Source of the DNA: an uncultured Aquimarina sp.
Lineage (GTDB): Bacteria; Bacteroidota; Bacteroidia; Flavobacteriales; Flavobacteriaceae
Assembly: GCA_947496705.1 (NCBI GenBank)
Contig: CANMDW010000001.1
Location: 434,001 to 498,000, forward strand
Direction: 5' to 3'
Length of the DNA: 64,000 bases
Shown piece by piece: positions 59,085-64,000 of the stretch. Both the position numbers and the translations under genes were made by a program. Under the pieces are notes generated by a model. That model searched no databases, was not told where the DNA came from, and worked only from the letters and a program-made list of their open reading frames with translations. Every line of letters starts with the position of its first letter. Positions within the stretch are counted from its first letter, which is position 1.

Positions 59085-61043
59085 ATGAAAAATATATCTA
59101 TAATAGTATGTGCCTCATTGATTGCAGTTATAACATTCAGTAGTTGTAACAAAGATCAACAAGGCAAGAATGGAGCATTGGCATCCAATGTTGCCGAAAA
59201 AGTATATGTAGCTCCGGGAGAACATGATGAGTTTTATGCCTTTGTTTCAGGGGGGTTTAGCGGACAACTATCTGTTTACGGGCTTCCATCGGGGCGTTTA
59301 TTTAAGGTAATTCCTGTATTTTCACAGGATCCTGAGAAAGCATGGGGATATAACGAAGAAACCAAACCCATGCTTAATACCTCACATGGATTTATTCCCT
59401 GGGATGACTCACATCATCCCGATATCTCACAAACCAATGGGGAGTTAGACGGGCGATGGGTATTTATCAACGGTAACAATACACCGCGTATTGCTAAAAT
59501 TGATCTAACCACTTTTGAAACCACCGAAATCATTGAAATTCCTAATAGTGCCGGTAATCACAGTTCTTCTTTTGTGACAGAAAACACAGAATATGTGGTG
59601 GCCGGAACGCGATTTTCTGTCCCAATTCCTCAAAGAGATATCCCTATTAAAGAGTACAAAGGAAACTTTAAAGGTTCTTTATCCTTTATCAGTGTAGATC
59701 CAGAAGAAGGGCATATGGATTTGTCTTTTCAAATTCTGATGCCGGGATTTGATTATGACCTGGCACACCCTGGCAGAGGAACCTCACATGGTTGGTTTTT
59801 CTTCTCTACCTATAACTCTGAAGAATCCCATACGCTGATGGAGGTGAATGCCTCACAAAATGACAAAGACTTCATTGCCGCAATAAACTGGAAAAAAGCT
59901 GAAGAATATATCAAAGAAGGTAAATTTAAAACCATGCCGGCCAATTATGCACATAATGTGTATGACGACAATACCCATACCGCAACTTCAACGATGAAAA
60001 AAGAGGTGCGTGTTTTGGATGCTTCAGAGTTGCCGGGATTGGTGTATTTATTACCAACACCAAAGTCACCACATGGTTGTGATGTAGACCCTTCTGGGGA
60101 ATATATTGTTGGAAACGGAAAACTTTCTGCAGATCTGACGGTACATTCTTTTAGCAAAATGTTGGATGCCATTGAAAATAAAAAGTTTGATGGCGAAGCT
60201 TACGGGATTCCAATCCTGAAGTTTGAGGATGTATTGGCTGGTACAGTTTCACAAGCTGGTCTGGGGCCATTACACACAGAATTTGATGGTCTGGGAAATG
60301 GATATACCACATTCTTTATCTCTTCTGAAGTAGTAAAATGGAAGTTAGGCACCTGGGAAGTTATTGACCGAAAGCCAACATACTATTCTGTTGGACACAT
60401 TATGATCCCGGGAGGAAATTCGAGAAAACCTTTTGGGAAATACGCAGTAGCGATGAACAAGATCACCAAGGATCGCTATCTTCCAACGGGGCCCGAAGTT
60501 ACACAATCTGCACAGCTCTATGATATTACCGGTGAAAAAATGGAGTTATTACTGGATTTTCCTACCATTGGCGAACCACACTATGCAGCGGGAATTGCTG
60601 CTGATATCATAAAGAAACGTTCCAAAAAGATCTTTAAGCTCGAAGAGAATAAACATAAATATGTGGCTAGATCTGATGCCGATACCAAAGTAGTGCGAAA
60701 TGGGAATGAAGTGCACGTATACATGACTATGATACGTAGTCACTTTAATCCAGATAATATCGAAGGAATTAAAGTGGGAGACAAAGTCTATTTTCATGTG
60801 ACCAATTTGGAGCAAGATTATGATGTTCCTCATGGGATCAGTATGATCGGAGCCAACACTTCAGAATTATTGATTATGCCTGGTCAAACTGAAACTTTTG
60901 TCTGGGAACCAAAACAAGTTGGTGTTTGGCCGTTTTACTGCACCGATTTCTGTTCGGCTTTACACCAGGAGATGCAGGGATATGTAAGAGTGTCTCCGGC
61001 ATCATCTGATATTGAATTGTCCTGGTCTTTAGGCGAAGACTAA
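59085..61043 (+). CDS. nosZ: Nitrous oxide reductase, clade II (Sec-type, lipoprotein form)
   Basis: 652 residues; reduces N2O to N2 in the periplasm. The signal ends in a lipobox-like TFSSC, so it is Sec-exported and probably lipid-anchored, as in clade II. The seven-bladed propeller carries the CuZ His ligands in DSHHPDISQTNGELDGRWVF, HPGRGTSHGWFFF, YAHNVYDDN, KSPHGCDVDPSGEY and GEPHYAAG. The C-terminal cupredoxin has the CuA site FYCTDFCSALHQEMQGY (two Cys, His, Met). It follows the fasciclin gene by 19 bp. Confidence 0.95.
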   Translation: MKNISIIVCASLIAVITFSSCNKDQQGKNGALASNVAEKVYVAPGEHDEFYAFVSGGFSGQLSVYGLPSGRLFKVIPVFSQDPEKAWGYNEETKPMLNTSHGFIPWDDSHHPDISQTNGELDGRWVFINGNNTPRIAKIDLTTFETTEIIEIPNSAGNHSSSFVTENTEYVVAGTRFSVPIPQRDIPIKEYKGNFKGSLSFISVDPEEGHMDLSFQILMPGFDYDLAHPGRGTSHGWFFFSTYNSEESHTLMEVNASQNDKDFIAAINWKKAEEYIKEGKFKTMPANYAHNVYDDNTHTATSTMKKEVRVLDASELPGLVYLLPTPKSPHGCDVDPSGEYIVGNGKLSADLTVHSFSKMLDAIENKKFDGEAYGIPILKFEDVLAGTVSQAGLGPLHTEFDGLGNGYTTFFISSEVVKWKLGTWEVIDRKPTYYSVGHIMIPGGNSRKPFGKYAVAMNKITKDRYLPTGPEVTQSAQLYDITGEKMELLLDFPTIGEPHYAAGIAADIIKKRSKKIFKLEENKHKYVARSDADTKVVRNGNEVHVYMTMIRSHFNPDNIEGIKVGDKVYFHVTNLEQDYDVPHGISMIGANTSELLIMPGQTETFVWEPKQVGVWPFYCTDFCSALHQEMQGYVRVSPASSDIELSWSLGED

Positions 61044-61137
61044 CAACATAATTACAAGGGAAAATGTGTTATGTCATTTTCCTGAAAAGTGGGAGGGAAA
61101 TTTCCTCCCGCTTTGATTAACAGATAAAGTTTTTACA
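61044..61137. other. Stem-loop between nosZ and the membrane-protein gene
   Basis: GGGAGG at 61091, then a palindromic GAAATTTC centre and CTCCC up to 61110, without a clean T-run. It could lower expression downstream of nosZ or stabilise the nosZ message. Confidence 0.45.
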
Positions 61138-61767
61138 ATGAGAAAAAAATCACGAATATTAATGATTGTTGGTGCCTTATTACCTTTATTCCTCTTTGTC
61201 TTCCCTCTTTGGAACATCACACTGGAAGCACCACAATATCCAACTCCGCTGGGGATGAATATCTATATCAATGATTTTGCAGATGCTAATCCGCATGATA
61301 TTAAGAATATTAACCTTATGAACCATTATGTGGGTATGAAATACATTCCGGAAGCTATCCCGGAATTTAAAATATTCCCGGCAGGAATAATCATCACTAC
61401 AATAATAGGTTTGATCATAGGCATAAAAGCCAATTACAAATGGTTTTTAGGATGGTTTATATTAATGGTTGTTTTAAGCGGTGCGGGTCTATATGATTTT
61501 TACCTTTGGGAGCATGACTATGGTCATGACCTGGACCCCAAAGCAATCATGAAATTTACCAATCCAGATGGCACTACGATGGGGTTTCAGCCTCCTTTAT
61601 TTGGTTCAAAAGATATTCTCAATTTTAGAGCGAACTCATATCCCAGGCTGGGAGCATATTTTTTAGCTATCGGAATGGCCCTTTCATTTATTGCATTCTT
61701 TGTAGGTAGAAAAGAATATAATACACCTGTGAAAAACAGTAAAAAATGGAAAGAAGTTGCCTTATAA
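61138..61767 (+). CDS. Membrane protein of the nos operon, NosB-like position
   Basis: 209 residues with about four membrane segments: ILMIVGALLPLFLFVFPLW, FPAGIIITTIIGLIIGI, FLGWFILMVVLSGAGLYDF and AYFLAIGMALSFIAFFVG. Two periplasmic loops have conserved-looking His-rich stretches (LMNHYVGMKYIPEA; YLWEHDYGHDLDPKAIMK). In clade II nos operons a membrane protein called NosB often follows nosZ; the position fits, but I cannot confirm the family from sequence. It overlaps nosL by 22 bp. Confidence 0.65.
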   Translation: MRKKSRILMIVGALLPLFLFVFPLWNITLEAPQYPTPLGMNIYINDFADANPHDIKNINLMNHYVGMKYIPEAIPEFKIFPAGIIITTIIGLIIGIKANYKWFLGWFILMVVLSGAGLYDFYLWEHDYGHDLDPKAIMKFTNPDGTTMGFQPPLFGSKDILNFRANSYPRLGAYFLAIGMALSFIAFFVGRKEYNTPVKNSKKWKEVAL

Positions 61768-62183
61768 GCATAGTGATATTTGCGTCATTGTTTTTGGCTT
61801 GTAGTACTAAACCACAAGAGATTGAATATGGTTTTGATGGTTGTCATTTCTGTAAAATGACCATTGTAGATAAGATTCATGGGGCAGAGATCATAACTAA
61901 AAAAGGGAAGGTTTTTAAATTTGATGCTATCGAGTGTATGGTGAACTATAGTAAAGAAATTGATTTGGGAACGGTTGCCGGTTATCTTACCAACCACTAC
62001 GAAAATCCTGAGGAGCTTATTGACGCCACAAAGGCCACTTTTTTGATTTCTGAGAGCATCCCAAGCCCAATGGGAGCTTTTTTAACTGCATTTGAGGGCA
62101 AAGCTGAAGCTGCCAGGATTCAAGTTGAAAAAGGGGGTGATTTGTATTCGTGGGATGAAATTTTAAACCAATTAAAACAATAG
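61746..62183 (+). CDS. nosL: NosL copper chaperone, lipoprotein
   Basis: 145 residues with a lipobox in FASLFLAC. The NosL pattern is clear: YGFDGCHFCKMTIVDKIHGA (Cys-Met copper site), FKFDAIECMVNYSKE and the end SPMGAFLTAFEGKAEA. It delivers Cu(I) for the CuZ centre of NosZ. It overlaps the preceding membrane-protein gene, so the two are coupled. Confidence 0.9.
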   Translation: MERSCLISIVIFASLFLACSTKPQEIEYGFDGCHFCKMTIVDKIHGAEIITKKGKVFKFDAIECMVNYSKEIDLGTVAGYLTNHYENPEELIDATKATFLISESIPSPMGAFLTAFEGKAEAARIQVEKGGDLYSWDEILNQLKQ

Positions 62184-62185
62184 TG

Positions 62186-62479
62186 ATGTATCAAATTTCA
62201 GACGCCATTTTAGAACAAGGTTTTAAGGGATTACAAGTCAAAAAAATAGTATCCAATGACCATTCGGAAATATTGATAATTAGTCTTAAAAACGGAAGTA
62301 GGTTTCCTGAACATACTTCCCCAAGAGATGCTTTTTTGATTATGCTGGAAGGAGAAGTTGAGTTTCACATTAACAATAAAGTGTATCTTTTAAAGAAACA
62401 TCAAACGTTCAATTTTCCGGCCACAATTGCACATTGGGTAAGCGCAAACAAGAATTCAAAGTTTTTAATCGTTAGATGA
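62186..62479 (+). CDS. Small cupin-domain protein
   Basis: 97 residues from ATG 62186, 2 bp after the nosL stop codon. One cupin fold: SRFPEHTSPRDAFLIMLEGE and VYLLKKHQTFNFPATIAHWV, with the metal-type His in FPEHTS and IAHW. No enzyme activity is obvious; a metal- or redox-sensing or copper-related role is possible from its place within the nos operon. Confidence 0.8.
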   Translation: MYQISDAILEQGFKGLQVKKIVSNDHSEILIISLKNGSRFPEHTSPRDAFLIMLEGEVEFHINNKVYLLKKHQTFNFPATIAHWVSANKNSKFLIVR

Positions 62480-62512
62480 GACCTCTGGCCGCTAAAACAA
62501 TAAAATAAGTAG

Positions 62513-63745
62513 ATGAACATCTCCCTTAAGATAGTATCCATAGTGCTCCTGGTATTTTCCGGTTTTGCCAATGCATCAGTGATTGTTTGTAAATCCTGTG
62601 AACTTTCAACAATCAAACAAGGCATCGATGCCGCAAAGGAGAATGATACCATTTTCGTGAAAAAAGGAACCTACAAAGAACATAATCTGGTTATAGATAA
62701 ACCGATTACTCTGATCGGTCAGGATTATCCTGTGATCGATGGCGAATCAAAGGGTGAAATCATAAGAGTCATTTCAGATAATGTTACGGTAGATGGTCTG
62801 TTCATCATAAATGTAGGCACAAGCTATACCGAAGATTATGCAGCTATCAGGATAGTGAAAAGCAAACACTTTGTTATTAAGAATCTGGTATTAGAAAAGT
62901 TGTTCTTTGGGATCTACCTGGAAAAATCAAGCTTTGGAAAGGTTTATCATAATAAGATCATTGGTGATGCCAAGGAAGAATACAGTTCGGGAAACGGTAT
63001 TCAGCTTTGGTATTCCCAAAATGTGGAGATAGAAAATAATATCATTACCCGTGTAAGAGATGGTATTTACCTCGAATTCGCAAACAATTGTAGTATTAAA
63101 AACAATATCAGCTCAGATAATTTAAGATACGGATTACATTTTATGTTTTCAAACGATGACAACTATGAACATAATACTTTTGAGAATAACGGTGCAGGTG
63201 TGGCGGTTATGTTCTCTAAACAAATAAAAATGTTAGATAACACTTTTAAAAAAAATTGGGGAACGGCGTCTTATGGATTACTGTTGAAAGAGATAAATGA
63301 TGCCGAGATTATTGGAAACACTTTTGAAGAAAATACTATAGGGATCCATATTGAGGGTTCAAACCGTATTCGGTATGATAACAACGACTTTATCAATAAT
63401 GGATGGGCCATAAAGGTGCGCGGAGCTTGCTATACCAATACGTTTGTTAATAATAATTTCTTATACAATTCTTTTGATATTTCATACAATAGCAATCTTA
63501 ACGATAATGAATTTAGTAATAATTACTGGAGCAATTATACCGGCTATGATCTGGATAAAGATGGTTTTGGAGATGTTCCTTATCGCCCTGTGAAGTTATT
63601 TTCATATGTGGTAAACCGTACTCCGGAAACTATTATTTTGTTACGAAGTTTATTTATTGATATTATCGATTTTTCTGAAAAAGTATCCCCCGTTTTTACA
63701 CCAGAAAATCTTATAGATCACCAACCTTTAATGCATAAAATATAA
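62513..63745 (+). CDS. nosD: NosD, periplasmic beta-helix copper-site assembly protein
   Basis: 410 residues with a Sec signal (IVSIVLLVFSGFANA). Parallel beta-helix of CASH type: IDAAKENDTIFVKKGTYKEH, GIYLEKSSFGKVYHNKIIGD, YLEFANNCSIKNNISSDNLR and WGTASYGLLLKEINDAEIIG. NosD is needed with NosF and NosY for CuZ maturation. It ends at the first base of nosF (TAATG overlap). Confidence 0.92.
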   Translation: MNISLKIVSIVLLVFSGFANASVIVCKSCELSTIKQGIDAAKENDTIFVKKGTYKEHNLVIDKPITLIGQDYPVIDGESKGEIIRVISDNVTVDGLFIINVGTSYTEDYAAIRIVKSKHFVIKNLVLEKLFFGIYLEKSSFGKVYHNKIIGDAKEEYSSGNGIQLWYSQNVEIENNIITRVRDGIYLEFANNCSIKNNISSDNLRYGLHFMFSNDDNYEHNTFENNGAGVAVMFSKQIKMLDNTFKKNWGTASYGLLLKEINDAEIIGNTFEENTIGIHIEGSNRIRYDNNDFINNGWAIKVRGACYTNTFVNNNFLYNSFDISYNSNLNDNEFSNNYWSNYTGYDLDKDGFGDVPYRPVKLFSYVVNRTPETIILLRSLFIDIIDFSEKVSPVFTPENLIDHQPLMHKI

Positions 63746-64000
63746 TGATCACGATTAAAAACCTGCATAAGCATTTTGGAAAGAATAAGGTTATAAGTGG
63801 TGTGAATTTAAATATTTCTGAAGGTGGTGTTTTTGCTATTCTCGGACCCAACGGATCCGGAAAGACTACCTTGATAAAATGCATATTAGGAATGGTAATA
63901 CCTACTATGGGTAAGATTTATGTGAGGGATACTTCCATCAAAAATAATTGGATCTACCGCCGGGATATAGATTATTTACCACAAATTGCCAATTTTCCCA
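63745..64000 (+). CDS. nosF: NosF ABC transporter ATPase, 5' part only
   Basis: The frame starts at ATG 63745, overlapping the nosD stop codon by one base, and runs off the window after 85 codons. Visible: KNLHKHFGKNKVISGVNLNI, Walker A LGPNGSGKTTLIK and the Q-loop DYLPQIANFP. It should pair with the permease NosY just outside the window and provide sulfur or energy for CuZ assembly with NosD. Confidence 0.9.
   Translation, partial: MITIKNLHKHFGKNKVISGVNLNISEGGVFAILGPNGSGKTTLIKCILGMVIPTMGKIYVRDTSIKNNWIYRRDIDYLPQIANFP

Noticed and set aside
1..64000. tRNA, rRNA or riboswitch
   Set aside because: I scanned the gene-free gaps and saw no cloverleaf or known aptamer pattern; a covariance search would be needed to be certain.

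Overview
The window looks like a chromosome segment of a marine or algae-associated Flavobacteriaceae (Bacteroidota). Reasons: TANNTTTG-type -7 elements, many SPII lipoproteins, a CarboxypepD-regulatory TonB receptor, 7TM-AraC regulators, DUF2911, DUF6261 and DUF4469 proteins, a clade II (Sec-type) NosZ, and the C-rich and CCTGTCTGAC palindromic repeats often seen in this family. No rRNA, tRNA or CRISPR was found.

Layout. (a) 1-2.2 kb: the end of a glycosidase-like gene and an enolase-superfamily dehydratase. (b) 2.2-4.1 kb: a DUF559 nuclease gene bracketed by near-identical C-rich palindromic direct repeats, a DUF6261 gene and a 41-bp tandem array. (c) 4.56-9.05 kb: an AT-rich restriction-modification cassette (XRE controller with operator, beta-class methyltransferase, PD-(D/E)XK nuclease/N6-methyltransferase fusion, RAMA-like protein) with similar hairpins at both ends. 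(d) 9.1-12.4 kb: DUF2911, 7TM-AraC and a small exported protein. (e) 12.4-24.9 kb: a uronic-acid polysaccharide locus. A leftward run encodes a six-hairpin enzyme, GH28, an enolase-superfamily dehydratase, GH2 and a sulfatase; a rightward run encodes a LacI regulator, UxaC and UxaB. Palindromic TGCAATCGATTGCA operators lie in the divergent gap. A broken enolase-superfamily fragment lies beyond the sulfatase. (f) 25-33 kb: metallophosphoesterase, AraC, acyltransferase, NifU/Mrp and trmB-lysE-ATL.

(g) 33-46.4 kb: a phosphate-starvation block with PhoR/PhoB-type regulators, a PiT-PhoU transporter, an OprO/P-type porin, a MORN-repeat protein, a TonB receptor and a beta-helix lipoprotein. Five upstream regions carry TGTTA-type repeats on an 11-bp pitch, which I propose as PhoB boxes. 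A chromate transporter sits inside the block. (h) 46.4-51.5 kb: two MITE-like elements with target duplications and two unrelated proteins that share a C-terminal EYSxPCPSTCP tag, around a membrane protein and followed by a NarL-type two-component pair. (i) 52-55.5 kb: an Mla-type lipid transporter. (j) 55.8-57.6 kb: a DUF4469/HU-like gene, a TATGATCATA palindrome array and a LOG-family gene. (k) 57.9 kb to the end: a nitrous oxide reductase operon (cytochrome c, fasciclin, nosZ, membrane protein, nosL, cupin, nosD, nosF cut off) behind an FNR/CRP-like box.

The most novel-looking items are the DUF559 gene flanked by its dispersed palindromes (one copy lies in frame in a GH2 signal peptide), the shared PCPSTCP tail, the 11-bp Pho boxes, a MITE family with two copies that both keep 5-bp target duplications, and the R-M cassette with structurally similar end hairpins. 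All functional assignments come from reading motifs by eye; no database search was run.
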